Source of the DNA: an uncultured Clostridia bacterium
Lineage (GTDB): Bacteria > Bacillota > Clostridia > Oscillospirales > Ruminococcaceae
DNA: 64,000 nt
Assembly (NCBI GenBank): GCA_947625125.1
Contig: CANQNF010000012.1
Span: 1 to 64,000 of the forward strand
Reading direction: 5' to 3'
A program made the translations under genes and the position numbers. This document shows, one piece after another, positions 44,507 through 53,685 of the stretch. The notes beneath the pieces were generated by a model. It ran no database searches. It was given only the letters and a program-made list of their open reading frames with translations, and was not told the origin of the DNA. Every line of letters starts with the position of its first letter. The first letter of the stretch is position 1.

Positions 44507-45621
44507 TCCTCCTCGGCCTCCGGTCTTTCGGCGGCGTAGTCCTTAAAGCATACGTTTAAGTCGACGTTTCCCGCAATGCCGGGGACCTGTCCGTCCGAGC
44601 AATACTGCCACATACACCACTTATAGGGCAGGCCCGGGGTGTCGTTGTAGTCGGCATACCATATATCGTAGTCGGATATCCTGCCCAAATCGTACTTGAA
44701 CACCGCCGTCTTTTTATTCGTATACAGCACCGGCGTGAGTCCCTCGTTTTCGAGGCGCTGTGCAAAGACGATAAAGTTATTTGTCAAGTCTGTGGGCTCG
44801 ATATAGGCGGTCCTCGCAGTGTCGCCGTCCTGGTCGTGAACGACCTCCCAGTCGTATGCCACGGGATATGTTATGTCATAATCCTTTAAAAGATCGATGA
44901 CAAAATTCGCCTCGTCAAGGGCTTCCTCGGTGGTCAGGGCCTGGGAGAAGAAGTAAACGCCTACTTCAAGTCCCGCGTCGAGGGCGCCCTCGATATTCTT
45001 TCTGAAGTTTGCATCTTCTACCATCAGCCCGGTGACATAGCCCCTGTTCCCGCATCTCATCATCACAAACTCAAACCCGGCCGCCTTTACCTGCTCCCAA
45101 TCTATATCCCCCTGATAGACCGAAACGTCGATTCCGGGTATGTAGTCCTCGGTCCCGAGGTATTGCATATAGCCGGTCTCGGGGTCCTTGACAAAATACT
45201 CCTGGGGATATTCGCTCTTCGGGACATTCCCGAGCACGGGCACCCAGATGGGTCCGTAGCTTGAGTCGTTCAGGCTTATCATCTCGCCCGAGAGGCGGCG
45301 CTCATACTCCACCGACGGGTCGAGTATCATGTAGTCCGGGACCTCGACGACGACCTCTTTTTCAACGGTCACGACCTGTGGCACGACGGTGCCCTGTTCA
45401 CGGTTCCAGCCTATCGCGCATACTATCAAAGCGACGCTCAGGAATACCACGGCCGCGCCGAGCGCGATAATCGCCGCCGAAAAGCTTTTCATCATGCCCT
45501 TTTCGCGGTTTATCTTGGTTCGCTCGGTCTTTTCGGAGAGCGCCGTGAGCTCGTCGTATATCTCGGCCGCCGAGCGCTTCTCGGTCTCGGTGGCGGAGTT
45601 TTCATAACCCAAATTTGCCAT
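44503..45621 (-). CDS. Membrane-anchored GH25 lysozyme (muramidase)
   Basis: 372 residues from the ATG at 45621 (MANLGYENSATETEK), chosen for AGAGGT; an ATG 57 bases earlier is possible. Cytoplasmic N-terminus, one membrane helix (about 50-72), linker, then a GH25 domain from YIPGIDVSVYQGDIDWEQVKAAGFEFVMMRCGNRGY to KWCMWQYCSDGQVPGIAGNVDLNV. Catalytic acids in GIDVS and YDWEV are present. Cuts peptidoglycan glycan strands outside the cell. Confidence 0.93.
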   Translation of the reverse strand: MANLGYENSATETEKRSAAEIYDELTALSEKTERTKINREKGMMKSFSAAIIALGAAVVFLSVALIVCAIGWNREQGTVVPQVVTVEKEVVVEVPDYMILDPSVEYERRLSGEMISLNDSSYGPIWVPVLGNVPKSEYPQEYFVKDPETGYMQYLGTEDYIPGIDVSVYQGDIDWEQVKAAGFEFVMMRCGNRGYVTGLMVEDANFRKNIEGALDAGLEVGVYFFSQALTTEEALDEANFVIDLLKDYDITYPVAYDWEVVHDQDGDTARTAYIEPTDLTNNFIVFAQRLENEGLTPVLYTNKKTAVFKYDLGRISDYDIWYADYNDTPGLPYKWCMWQYCSDGQVPGIAGNVDLNVCFKDYAAERPEAEEE

Positions 45622-45757
45622 AAAATACCTCTTTTCCACTTCATTTGCCTTTTTTCGGCTTATATCTAAGTTTACCATAAAATCCTGCCGTTGTAAAGCG
45701 GGAATATCGCGGAAAATAGAAATTTAAGAATTTTCGGGAAAAGGCGTGCGATTTTGC

Positions 45758-45785
45758 TTGACAAATTTAAAATCGGTAGTAAAAT
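45758..45785 (+). promoter_or_regulatory. Promoter of the permease gene
   Basis: TTGACA, 16 bases, TAAAAT, about 35 bases before the start codon. Confidence 0.75.
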
Positions 45786-45819
45786 GTAAGACCGGAAAGA
45801 GGGAATTCATACGAGACCG

Positions 45820-46941
45820 ATGCTCAAAAACGTCAAATCGTTCATAAAATCAAACACCGTGATGGTCGTGGCCCTTTGCGCCGCCGTTCTGACATCCTTT
45901 ATAGTACCTCCCGACAGGGAATATTTGGGGTATTTCGACTTCAAAACTCTGACATGCCTTTTTTGCGTCTTAGCAGTAGTATGCGCATTAAAAAACGTCA
46001 ATTTTTTCTATGTTCTGGCGGAGAAGATAGTCGAGCGCTTCAAGACCGCAAGAATGAGCATTTTAGCCCTTGTCTACATTACGTTCATAGGCTCCATGCT
46101 CATCGCAAACGACATGGCGCTTTTAACGTTTCTGCCGCTCGGGTACTTTGTTTTAAGCGCTTCAAGAAAGCGGAAGTACATGGCCCTGACCTTTATTCTG
46201 CAAAATATCGCCGCCAATTTGGGAGGCATGCTCACCCCTTTCGGCAACCCCCAGAACCTCTATCTGTACACAAAATTCAGCATCCCTACGGATGAGTTTA
46301 TGTTAATAATGGCGCCGCCGTTTTTGGTGTCGGTCGCGATGATAACGTTCTGCTGCTTTGTCTTTGTAAAAAACGAGCCGCTGAAATTCGAGGAGGAGTC
46401 CTTAAGCCTCGAACCGAAGCGCACGGGGATTTACCTTGCGCTGTTCGCGCTCGCCATCGCGATAGTTTTCAGGGGGATACCCTACTGGATAAGCCTGATA
46501 GTCATTCCTGCCGTCTTATTTTTCATGGACAGAAAAGCCCTTAAAATGGTCGATTACCCGCTTCTTCTGACGTTTGTATTTTTCTTTGTCTTTGCGGGAA
46601 ACATGGCAAGGATCGAAGCCGTGAGGGAATTCTTCTCGACGCTTTTGGAAAAGAGCACGCTCCTGTTCAGCGTTATTTCCTGCCAATTTATCTCAAACGT
46701 TCCCTCGGCGATCCTGCTCTCGCAGTTCACGGACAACTATCCCGACCTTTTAGTCGGCGTGAATATAGGCGGCATAGGCACGCTCATAGCCTCGCTCGCC
46801 TCGCTGATAACGTTTCGGGAGTACACCAAGCACCACCCCCACCACGCGATGTATTACGTCGAGACTTTCTCGGCATTTAACTTCTCGTTTTTAGGCGTGC
46901 TCTTGGCGTTCATGTTCGTGATGAAAGCCGTGACGGGGTAA
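45820..46941 (+). CDS. Ion-transporter superfamily (SLC13/ArsB/NhaD-like) permease
   Basis: 373 residues, about ten membrane helices. LALVYITFIGSMLIANDMALLTFLPLGYFVL and GGMLTPFGNPQNLYLYTKF match the two signature re-entrant loops of the ion-transporter superfamily (asparagine and GNPQN motifs). Substrate unclear: a dicarboxylate, an oxyanion or Na+/H+ exchange are all possible. Ribosome site weak (GAGACCG). Monocistronic with a terminator. Confidence 0.82.
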   Translation: MLKNVKSFIKSNTVMVVALCAAVLTSFIVPPDREYLGYFDFKTLTCLFCVLAVVCALKNVNFFYVLAEKIVERFKTARMSILALVYITFIGSMLIANDMALLTFLPLGYFVLSASRKRKYMALTFILQNIAANLGGMLTPFGNPQNLYLYTKFSIPTDEFMLIMAPPFLVSVAMITFCCFVFVKNEPLKFEEESLSLEPKRTGIYLALFALAIAIVFRGIPYWISLIVIPAVLFFMDRKALKMVDYPLLLTFVFFFVFAGNMARIEAVREFFSTLLEKSTLLFSVISCQFISNVPSAILLSQFTDNYPDLLVGVNIGGIGTLIASLASLITFREYTKHHPHHAMYYVETFSAFNFSFLGVLLAFMFVMKAVTG

Positions 46942-46947
46942 AAAAGA

Positions 46948-46975
46948 AGCATACCAAACCCGGTATGCTTTATTT
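46948..46975. terminator. Terminator between permease and tadA
   Basis: GCATACC / GGTATGC stem, loop of five bases, T-rich plus side; lies between convergent genes. Confidence 0.82.
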
Positions 46976-47437
46976 TTTGCTTTTCCCCCTCACCCCCCTG
47001 AAAAAGTCCCTCAGCATCCCCGCGCACTCGTTTTCGAGGACGCCGCCGAGCGACTGCGGGCGGTGGTTGTACGGCAGGTCGAACATCCTCATCACCGACT
47101 CTGCCGACCCCGCCTTCGGGTCCTTGGCGCCGTAGACGACCCGCTCTATCCGCGAATTTATTATCGCTCCCGCGCACATCGGGCATGGTTCAAGCGTGAC
47201 GTACAGGTTGCAGCCGAGAACCCGCCATCCCCCTAAATTTCGGCTCGCCTCGTCAAGCGCCATTATCTCGGCATGGGCAAGAGGCGACTTTAAGCTCTCG
47301 CGGCGGTTATACCCCCGGCCGACTATCTCGCCGTCCGATCTTCTCACGACAACAGCGCCCACAGGGGTCTCCCCGAGGGCGTAGGCGGTCTTTGCGAGCT
47401 CTATCGCTTCGTGCATATATTCTTCGTCAGATCTCAT
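46970..47437 (-). CDS. tadA: tRNA adenosine(34) deaminase TadA
   Basis: 155 residues from the ATG at 47437 ([16 protein letters not shown]) with GGAGAA upstream, overlapping the end of recR by 11 bases. Zinc and catalytic motifs HAE ([10 protein letters not shown]) and PCPMC ([12 protein letters not shown]). Makes inosine 34 in tRNA-Arg(ACG). Last gene of the dnaX block; in Bacillus tadA lies before dnaX. Confidence 0.95.
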   Translation of the reverse strand: MRSDEEYMHEAIELAKTAYALGETPVGAVVVRRSDGEIVGRGYNRRESLKSPLAHAEIMALDEASRNLGGWRVLGCNLYVTLEPCPMCAGAIINSRIERVVYGAKDPKAGSAESVMRMFDLPYNHRPQSLGGVLENECAGMLRDFFRGVRGKSKK

Positions 47438-48038
47438 TTCGATTCTCCAGGGCCTTATAGAGCGTGACCTCGTCGGCATACTCCAAGATCGCCCCCACGG
47501 GAAGCCCGAACGCCAGCCTCGTGACCTTGACTCCGAGGGGCTTTAAGAGCCTTGAGAGATACATCGCCGTGGCCTCGCCCTCGGGAGTGGGGTTCGTCGC
47601 CATGATGACCTCCTTGACCTCGCCGCCCTGAAGCCGCTTTAAAAGCTCGGTTATCCTGAGCTTGTCCGGCGTTATGCCGTCGATGGGGGAAATAAGCCCG
47701 TGCAGGACGTGGTACATCCCCTTGTACTCCCTCGTTCGCTCAAACGCCGAGACGTCCTTTGGCCCCTCGACCACGCATATCGTCGAACGGTCCCGGCCCG
47801 CGTCGGAGCATATCGGACAAATTTCTCTGTCGGTGAGATTTTGGCATATTTTACAGGAATGCACCGTTTTATGGGCATGCAAAATAGCGTCGGCGAAAGC
47901 CTTTGCCTCTTCGTCGGAATAGGACATCACGAAGTAGGCGAGCCTTTGGGCGGTCTTCATGCCGATACCGGGGAGCTTAGCGAACTGCTCGGCCAAAAGC
48001 CGAAGCGGCAGAGCGCCCGTGTAATCCTGTCCCGCCAT
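47427..48038 (-). CDS. recR: Recombination mediator RecR
   Basis: 203 residues. Helix-hairpin-helix [22 protein letters not shown], zinc finger [16 protein letters not shown] and Toprim domain ([14 protein letters not shown]...[16 protein letters not shown]). Loads RecA on gaps together with RecO. One base after ebfC. Confidence 0.97.
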   Translation of the reverse strand: MAGQDYTGALPLRLLAEQFAKLPGIGMKTAQRLAYFVMSYSDEEAKAFADAILHAHKTVHSCKICQNLTDREICPICSDAGRDRSTICVVEGPKDVSAFERTREYKGMYHVLHGLISPIDGITPDKLRITELLKRLQGGEVKEVIMATNPTPEGEATAMYLSRLLKPLGVKVTRLAFGLPVGAILEYADEVTLYKALENRNEI

Positions 48039-48039
48039 G

Positions 48040-48387
48040 TCAGAACAGCCCCGGCATGCTCATATTGCCGGTAATTTTGCTCATGCCGGCGTTAGAGGCT
48101 TCTTCGATATTCTTAAGGACCTCGTTGACGGCGCTCGCAATTAAATCCTCGAGCATCTCGGGGTCGTCGGGGTCGATGACCTCGGGCTTGATTTTTACCG
48201 CGGTCACTTCCCGGGCGCCGGTCATCGTAAGCTCGACCATTCCTCCGCCGACCGACGACGAGAATTCGCGGGAGGCGAACTCGTCCTGGAAAGCGGTCAT
48301 CTCCTCCTGCATCTTCTGGGCCTGGCGTATCATCTGGTTCATGTTAGCGCCCTGTCCCTGCATATTCTGGGGTATTCTTGCTTTCAT
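48040..48387 (-). CDS. YbaB/EbfC-family nucleoid-associated protein
   Basis: 115 residues. [76 protein letters not shown] is the full EbfC fold; binds DNA as a dimer. Classic position between dnaX and recR, here with one extra gene between it and dnaX. ATGA overlap with that gene. Confidence 0.96.
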   Translation of the reverse strand: MKARIPQNMQGQGANMNQMIRQAQKMQEEMTAFQDEFASREFSSSVGGGMVELTMTGAREVTAVKIKPEVIDPDDPEMLEDLIASAVNEVLKNIEEASNAGMSKITGNMSMPGLF

Positions 48388-48878
48388 TTTCCATTCTCCT
48401 TTGCAGTTTTTCCGGGGTTTGACTTCGCCGTTATCTCCCTGACGGTCAGCTCGGCCGCCATGGTTTTTTCAAGCAGTTTCGGGTTCGGGATTATCCCGAA
48501 CGTCTCCCGGTATCTTATAAGTATCCTTTCAAGAGCCATGACCTTTTCTTTGCCGTCCAAAAATCTCACGTCGGCAGTCCCCATCACGCTCTCATAGTAA
48601 ACGGTGGCGGCGCCCTCCTCGGGCTTCGGTATAAGCTCGTAAACGCAGTCCGCCTCGAACGAACATCTCCCGAGCTTTTTTAACAGCTCATATTTTCTCC
48701 CCGAGCATGCGCCGTGAATGTAAAACTTAACGGTCCCGCCGCTTATCTGATACCCGAAATTGACCGGGACGATATAGGGATAATCGCCGTCGGGAAGCCC
48801 GAGCCGCAGTATATCGCAGTTTGAGATTATCTTAAGGATTTCCGCGAAATCGGTTATCTCTCTGTCTTTTCTTCTCAT
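48384..48878 (-). CDS. NimA-like/pyridoxamine 5'-phosphate oxidase-fold flavoprotein
   Basis: 164 residues. LRLGLPDGDYPYIVPVNFGYQISGGTVKFYIHGACSGRKYELLKK matches the small FMN-binding split-barrel proteins of the Nim type, some of which reduce 5-nitroimidazoles. True role unknown. It lies between dnaX (12 bases) and ebfC (ATGA overlap), an unusual site for it. Confidence 0.85.
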   Translation of the reverse strand: MRRKDREITDFAEILKIISNCDILRLGLPDGDYPYIVPVNFGYQISGGTVKFYIHGACSGRKYELLKKLGRCSFEADCVYELIPKPEEGAATVYYESVMGTADVRFLDGKEKVMALERILIRYRETFGIIPNPKLLEKTMAAELTVREITAKSNPGKTAKENGK

Positions 48879-48890
48879 TTTGCACCTGCT

Positions 48891-50495
48891 TTAATCGAGC
48901 CTGTCTCGGGTCTCGACGGGGACTCCGGCGGCCTTTGCCTTTTCTATGAGCTCGTCGAGCGCGGCGTTTTTGTCCTCCGGCATCGGCTCGCTGTTGTCGC
49001 TTTTTGCGCCTATTCGGTACTTTATCCCGGTCACTTCAAGCGCGGCCTCCTGCAAAGACTTCGAGTTGTCGGGGGCTTTTAAAAGCGACAGGAAGAACCG
49101 GTTCGGCATGACTATCATCATCCTGTCCCCCGAAACGTAGGCGCTCGAGCCCTGCAAAGCGCCCGCACAGCCGGGGTTCTTTTTTGTCAATAGATCGAGT
49201 ATCTCGTCCCATTTTGCGCACCGCTCAAACTGCTCTTTCGGGGCCTCCGGCTCCTTTTTGGACTCGGGCAGGGGCTCGGGTTTTGTCTCTTTTTTTATGG
49301 CAGGGGCGGGAGCCGGCTCGCTTATAGGCCTTTCTCGTACGGCTGCGGGAGCGCCCTCCATAAGCCTTTCAAGCTCGGAAACTCTCTTTTCGAGCGAGGA
49401 TATATCCCCCTCGGACTTTACGCTGCAAAGCCTTACAAGCGCCATCTCAAGCTCGGTCCTCTTTGACACGGCTCTCGGCAGGACTTCTGCGCACCTCTGT
49501 AAGATCTCAAGCCTTGACAGAACGTCCCCGAGGCTCAGCTTTGAGGCGATTTTTTCAAGTCTTTCAAGTTCTCCGGGCAGGCACCTTAAAAGCTCCGGCT
49601 TATTCGGCACGGTCTTTAGGAGCATGACGTCCCGAAGTCCCGTGATAAGCTCGTCGCAGAGCCTCGACATATCCTTTGATTTTGAATACAGCTCGTCCGC
49701 CAAGGTTATGGCGCCCGCGGCGTCGGATGAGGCCGAATAATCAAGCATGTTAAATATATAGTCCCGTCCCGCGACGCCGGCGGCGTTTGAAACGCACTCG
49801 GGGTCGATATGCTCGGAAAACGCCACGCACTGCTCCAAAAGCGACAGCGCGTCTCGCATAGCGCCGTCCGAAAGCCTTGCTATAAGCGCAGCGGCCTCGG
49901 GAGTCAGGTCGAATTTCTCCTCCCCTGCTATATACATGAGCCGGTCGACGATGTCCTCCTCGCGGATTCTTCTGAAATCAAATCTCTGGCAGCGGGAAAC
50001 TATCGTCGGCGGGACTTTGTGGGCCTCGGTCGTAGCAAGGATGAATTTGACATGCTCGGGCGGCTCCTCCATTATTTTCAGCAGGGCGTTGAAAGCGCCG
50101 ACCGAGATCATATGCACCTCGTCGATGATATAGACCTTATAGCGGCACCTTTCGGGCGTGTAGAGCGCCGATTCCCGCAGGTCTCTTATATCGTTCACGC
50201 CGTTATTCGAGGCGGCGTCTATTTCGATTATATCGGGCAGAGTGCCCGCGTCGGCAGCTTTGCATATCTCGCACTCAAGGCAGGGCTTGCCGTCTATCGG
50301 ATGGAGGCAGTTTACGGCCTTGGCTAAAATCCGCGAGCAGGTGGTCTTGCCCGTCCCACGGGAGCCGGTGAAGAGATAGGCGTGGGCGGTCTTGCCCTCG
50401 GCGACCTGTCTTTTCAGAGCGGCCGTGATATGAGGCTGCGAGACGACGTCGTCGAACGTCATCGGCCGCCACTTGCGGTATAGTGCCGTATACAT
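48891..50495 (-). CDS. dnaX: DNA polymerase III subunits gamma/tau (DnaX)
   Basis: 534 residues. AAA+ clamp-loader motor: Walker A TGSRGTGKTTCSR, four-Cys zinc site within CLHPIDGKPCLECEICK, Walker B IIDEVHMI, sensor 1 LATTEAHKVPPTIVSRCQRF. Pro/Glu-rich linker (about 370-425) then a tau-like C-terminal domain. Loads the sliding clamp and bridges replisome parts. First gene of dnaX-Nim-ebfC-recR-tadA, 33 bases after the SRP RNA region. Confidence 0.97.
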   Translation of the reverse strand: MYTALYRKWRPMTFDDVVSQPHITAALKRQVAEGKTAHAYLFTGSRGTGKTTCSRILAKAVNCLHPIDGKPCLECEICKAADAGTLPDIIEIDAASNNGVNDIRDLRESALYTPERCRYKVYIIDEVHMISVGAFNALLKIMEEPPEHVKFILATTEAHKVPPTIVSRCQRFDFRRIREEDIVDRLMYIAGEEKFDLTPEAAALIARLSDGAMRDALSLLEQCVAFSEHIDPECVSNAAGVAGRDYIFNMLDYSASSDAAGAITLADELYSKSKDMSRLCDELITGLRDVMLLKTVPNKPELLRCLPGELERLEKIASKLSLGDVLSRLEILQRCAEVLPRAVSKRTELEMALVRLCSVKSEGDISSLEKRVSELERLMEGAPAAVRERPISEPAPAPAIKKETKPEPLPESKKEPEAPKEQFERCAKWDEILDLLTKKNPGCAGALQGSSAYVSGDRMMIVMPNRFFLSLLKAPDNSKSLQEAALEVTGIKYRIGAKSDNSEPMPEDKNAALDELIEKAKAAGVPVETRDRLD

Positions 50496-50527
50496 AACCG
50501 ATCCCCCTTATTCTATCAATAAGTCGA

Positions 50528-50657
50528 TCTCATATGCAGGAGCACGGGCGAGGCTGCGTCACACAAAGCAAGCCGCTTAATGCTGCTCGGTTCCCCGCCT
50601 GACATGGTTCACGGAACTCTGTTGCACAGGACCCGTGCGCCTGCATATCGGATCGAC
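50528..50657 (-). ncRNA. ffs: Bacterial small SRP RNA (4.5S/scRNA type)
   Basis: On the minus strand GAACCATGTCAGGCGGGGAA and CCGAGCAGCATTAAG form the domain IV hairpin with the GGAA tetraloop and the conserved asymmetric and symmetric loops bound by Ffh. The ends pair in a long stem (ATATGCAGGCGCACGGG / CCCGTGCTCCTGCATAT). About 130 bases, so the short type without an Alu domain. Upstream of dnaX, the usual Firmicute place. Confidence 0.95.
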
Positions 50658-50664
50658 TGAAGAT

Positions 50665-50693
50665 ATTGTACCACAATCTTATGAGATTTGCAA
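50665..50693 (-). promoter_or_regulatory. SRP RNA promoter
   Basis: Minus-strand TTGCAA, 17 bases, TACAAT; transcription would start at the foot of the SRP stem. Confidence 0.85.
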
Positions 50694-50713
50694 GTGTTTC
50701 CCGATAAATATTT

Positions 50714-50742
50714 TTGACAAAAGCTATTGCAAAACTTATAAA
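50714..50742 (+). promoter_or_regulatory. Promoter of the isomerase/oxidoreductase operon
   Basis: TTGACA-17-TATAAA; an overlapping TTGCAA-16-TATAAT pair ends at 50756. Confidence 0.75.
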
Positions 50743-50787
50743 TCATGATATAATAATTTTAACAAAATTTTTTGGGGAGCTGATACC

Positions 50788-51630
50788 GTGAAAATATTTG
50801 CATTTGCAGACGAAGCAGGTTCAAAAATTTCGTCCCAGGTGAACGCCATGAAGCGAAACGGCCTCGACGGGGTCGAGCTTCGGGGCACCGAGTACGGGAA
50901 CGTCTCCGACTTAAAGCCCGAGCAGGCGCGTGAGATAAAAAGGACTCTCGACGGCGAGGGCCTTAAGGTCTGGTCGATAGGCTCTCCGCTCGGGAAAATC
51001 GGCATAAACGACAGCTTCGGGCCCGAGCTTGAAAAATTGAAGAGAACGCTCGAGACCGCCGAGATACTTGATTCAAAAAATATAAGGATGTTCTCGTTTT
51101 ACATCCCGAAAAACGAGCCGGCGGAGGATTTTAAAAACGAGGTCCTTGACAGGCTGAGCAAAATGGCCGAAATCACTGATTCGCTTCACAGCGGCATAAG
51201 GCTCTGCCACGAAAACGAAAAGGGAATTTACGGCGAGAACGATACGCGCTGCCTTGAGATTTTGGAGAACGTCCCCGAAATTTACGGGATATTCGATCCC
51301 GCAAACTTCGTGCAGTCGGGGGTCGAGGCCCTTAAAGCGTGGGAGCTTCTTAAGAATAAAATAAGGTATCTTCACATCAAGGACGCGCTCCCCGACGGCA
51401 GGGTCGTCCCGGCCGGAAAGGGCGTCGGAAACCTTGGGAAGATCCTTTCGGAATTTATCTGTATGGGCGGGCGGGCCGTGACCGTAGAGCCTCATCTCGC
51501 GGTATTTTCCGGGCTGTCGTCATTAGAGCGGGAGGGCGAGCGCTCACAGGTCGGCGAGGTGTACGAATACCCCGACTCCGACGCGGCGTTCGACGCAGCA
51601 TGCAATGCTTTAAAGGAGCTGATAAAATGA
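50788..51630 (+). CDS. Sugar phosphate isomerase/epimerase-like TIM-barrel protein 1
   Basis: 280 residues, xylose-isomerase-like AP-endonuclease-2 fold. Metal ligands fit Glu in LCHENEKGIYG, Asp in GIFDPANFVQ, His in YLHIKDA and Glu in TVEPHL. Start is GTG with GGGGAG upstream. First gene of a run of two such enzymes and two Gfo/Idh/MocA dehydrogenases. Members isomerise ketoses and inositols or act as keto-glycoside lyases/hydratases; which one is open. Confidence 0.85.
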   Translation: MKIFAFADEAGSKISSQVNAMKRNGLDGVELRGTEYGNVSDLKPEQAREIKRTLDGEGLKVWSIGSPLGKIGINDSFGPELEKLKRTLETAEILDSKNIRMFSFYIPKNEPAEDFKNEVLDRLSKMAEITDSLHSGIRLCHENEKGIYGENDTRCLEILENVPEIYGIFDPANFVQSGVEALKAWELLKNKIRYLHIKDALPDGRVVPAGKGVGNLGKILSEFICMGGRAVTVEPHLAVFSGLSSLEREGERSQVGEVYEYPDSDAAFDAACNALKELIK

Positions 51631-52376
51631 AGACAGGCGCGCAGCTTTATACGGTCCGGGGCTTTACCCAGACTCTTGAAAGCTTTTCTGAAGCCTTAAA
51701 AAAGGTCGCGGATATAGGGTACAGGACCGTGCAGGTCTCGGGGACGTGTGAATTTGAGGCGGGATGGCTGAAAAATGAACTTATAAAAAACGGGCTTGAG
51801 TGCGCAGTCACCCACACACCTCCGCAGAAGCTTTTGAATGAGCCCGAAAAGGTCGCTGAGGAGCATCTTGAATTCGGCTGCCGGTATGCGGGTCTCGGCT
51901 GGAACGCTTTTAATCTTGCGGACGGCGATACCCCGGAAAAATTTGTCGAAAAATATCTTCCGGTCTCAAAAAAGCTCTATGACGGCGGCGTGAAGTTTAT
52001 GTATCACAACCACGACCGGGAGTTTCAGAAGTCCGGCGGGAGGCTTATTATAGACATTCTGGCGGACGCGTTTCCCGAGGAGCTGATGGGATTTATCGTC
52101 GACACGTTCTGGGTACAGGCTTCGGGCGCCGACCCGGCGCTATGGCTTAAAAAACTCTCCGGCAGATGCCCCTGCATACACTTAAAAGACTTTTCCTACG
52201 GCAGAAAATTCGCCCCTATAGGCGAGGGGAACATGAACTTCCCGGCGATATTCTATGCCGCGGAGGAGGCGGGCACGGAGTACATGCTTGTGGAGCAGGA
52301 CGACTGCTACGGCGAGGACCCGTTTGACTGTTTAAAAAGAAGCTATGACTATTTAAAGGCCAACGGCTTTGAGTAA
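51627..52376 (+). CDS. Sugar phosphate isomerase/epimerase-like TIM-barrel protein 2
   Basis: 249 residues from the ATG at 51627 (MKTGAQLYTVRGFTQTLESF), overlapping the previous stop as ATGA with AAGGAG before it. Metal site residues in YHNHDREF, IVDTFWVQASGAD, IHLKDFSYG and LVEQDDCYG. Clearly distinct from protein 1. Role tied to the two dehydrogenases that follow. Confidence 0.87.
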   Translation: MKTGAQLYTVRGFTQTLESFSEALKKVADIGYRTVQVSGTCEFEAGWLKNELIKNGLECAVTHTPPQKLLNEPEKVAEEHLEFGCRYAGLGWNAFNLADGDTPEKFVEKYLPVSKKLYDGGVKFMYHNHDREFQKSGGRLIIDILADAFPEELMGFIVDTFWVQASGADPALWLKKLSGRCPCIHLKDFSYGRKFAPIGEGNMNFPAIFYAAEEAGTEYMLVEQDDCYGEDPFDCLKRSYDYLKANGFE

Positions 52377-52399
52377 AATCGGAGCGAGCGGTTGACAAA

Positions 52400-52460
52400 C
52401 CGTCAAAAGATGACAGAAATCAGAAGTCAGAGGTCAGATTTAAGATGTTGCGCCGTTGGC
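52400..52460. repeat. Family II repeat between isomerase 2 and dehydrogenase 1
   Basis: ATGACAGAAATCAGAAGTCAGAGGTCAG units, then the hairpin GCGCC-GTT-GGCGC, as in other composite copies. Confidence 0.7.
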
Positions 52461-52509
52461 GCGATCGGAAATACAGATAATAGGTTAAGAATTAAAGGAG
52501 AGAACGGGT

Positions 52510-53685
52510 ATGGAAAAAATCAGGCTCGGAATCATAGGAATCGGAAACATGGGCTCGGGACACGCAGGCAGAATCAAAGCGGGAAATTGCCCCGACTTCG
52601 TTTTGTCGGCGGTCGCGGACATAAACCCGGCCCGGCTTGAATGGGCAAAAAAAGAGCTCGGCGAGGATGTGAAGCGCTTTGACAGTGCCGAAGCGATGCT
52701 TGACTCGGGGGCAATCGACGCCTGCATAGTCGCGGTGCCGCATTACGATCACCCGAAATATGTCATAGAGTGCCTTAAAAGGGGCATTCACGTCATGTGC
52801 GAGAAGCCGGCGGGGGTCTATACCAAGCAGGTCCGCGAGATGAACGAGGAGGCAAAAAAGCACCCCGACGTCGTTTTCGGGATGATGTTCAACCAGCGCA
52901 CCAACTGCGTTTACAAAAAAATGCGTGAGCTTGTGCAGTCGGGAAAATACGGACAGATTCGGCGGACAAACTGGATAATCACCGACTGGTACCGTCCCCA
53001 GGCATACTTTGACTCCGGCTCATGGCGGGCGACATGGTCGGGCGAGGGCGGCGGAGTGCTCTTAAATCAGGCTCCGCACAACTTAGATTTGTGGCAGTGG
53101 ATATGCGGCATGCCGGTAAAAATTTCGGCGCACATGAAATTCGGCAAGTGGCATGATATAGAGGTAGAGGACGACGTGACGGCGTACTGCGAATACGAAA
53201 ACGGCGCGACGGGCGTGTTCATAACCACGACCGGCGACGCCAAGGGCACTAACCGCTTTGAAATTCAGCTTGACAAGGCAAAGATAGTCGCCGACTATTC
53301 GGGGCTGTCGGTACTTGAATTCGACATGCCCGAGCCGGAATTTTCAAGAACCAACACGGTGCCGTTCGGGAACATGGGCGCGCACAATGTTGAGCTTGAT
53401 TTGGACGGCTCAAATCCTCAGCACGACGGCGTTTTAAGGGCATGGGGAGGCGCGATTTTAAGAGGCGAGCCTCTTGTCGCCCACGGCAGCGAGGGAATAT
53501 ACGGCCTCACGATTTCAAACGCCATGCACCTTTCGGCATGGCTCGGAAAAGAAATCGATTTAAGAGAGTTTGACGAAGACTTATTCTATGCCGAGCTTTC
53601 AAAGAGGGTCGCGACTTCAAGAAGAAAGACTAACGTTAAAGAGCAAGTCGCCGACACCTCGGCCACATATGCGGGAAACAAATAA
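52510..53685 (+). CDS. Gfo/Idh/MocA-family oxidoreductase 1
   Basis: 391 residues. N-terminal NAD(P) fold (LGIIGIGNMGSGHAGRI), catalytic-lysine motif EKPAG, and the C-terminal sheet domain with HNLDLWQWICGMPV. Oxidises sugar or inositol hydroxyls. AAAGGAG before the ATG. Overlaps the next gene by one base and shares long blocks with it (SWRATWSGEGGGVLLNQAPH), a tandem duplication. Confidence 0.92.
   Translation: MEKIRLGIIGIGNMGSGHAGRIKAGNCPDFVLSAVADINPARLEWAKKELGEDVKRFDSAEAMLDSGAIDACIVAVPHYDHPKYVIECLKRGIHVMCEKPAGVYTKQVREMNEEAKKHPDVVFGMMFNQRTNCVYKKMRELVQSGKYGQIRRTNWIITDWYRPQAYFDSGSWRATWSGEGGGVLLNQAPHNLDLWQWICGMPVKISAHMKFGKWHDIEVEDDVTAYCEYENGATGVFITTTGDAKGTNRFEIQLDKAKIVADYSGLSVLEFDMPEPEFSRTNTVPFGNMGAHNVELDLDGSNPQHDGVLRAWGGAILRGEPLVAHGSEGIYGLTISNAMHLSAWLGKEIDLREFDEDLFYAELSKRVATSRRKTNVKEQVADTSATYAGNK

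Noticed and set aside
43331-45678. Integrated element at tRNA-Lys
   Set aside because: No integrase, excisionase or phage gene is present; only the duplicated repeat ends hint at past integration.
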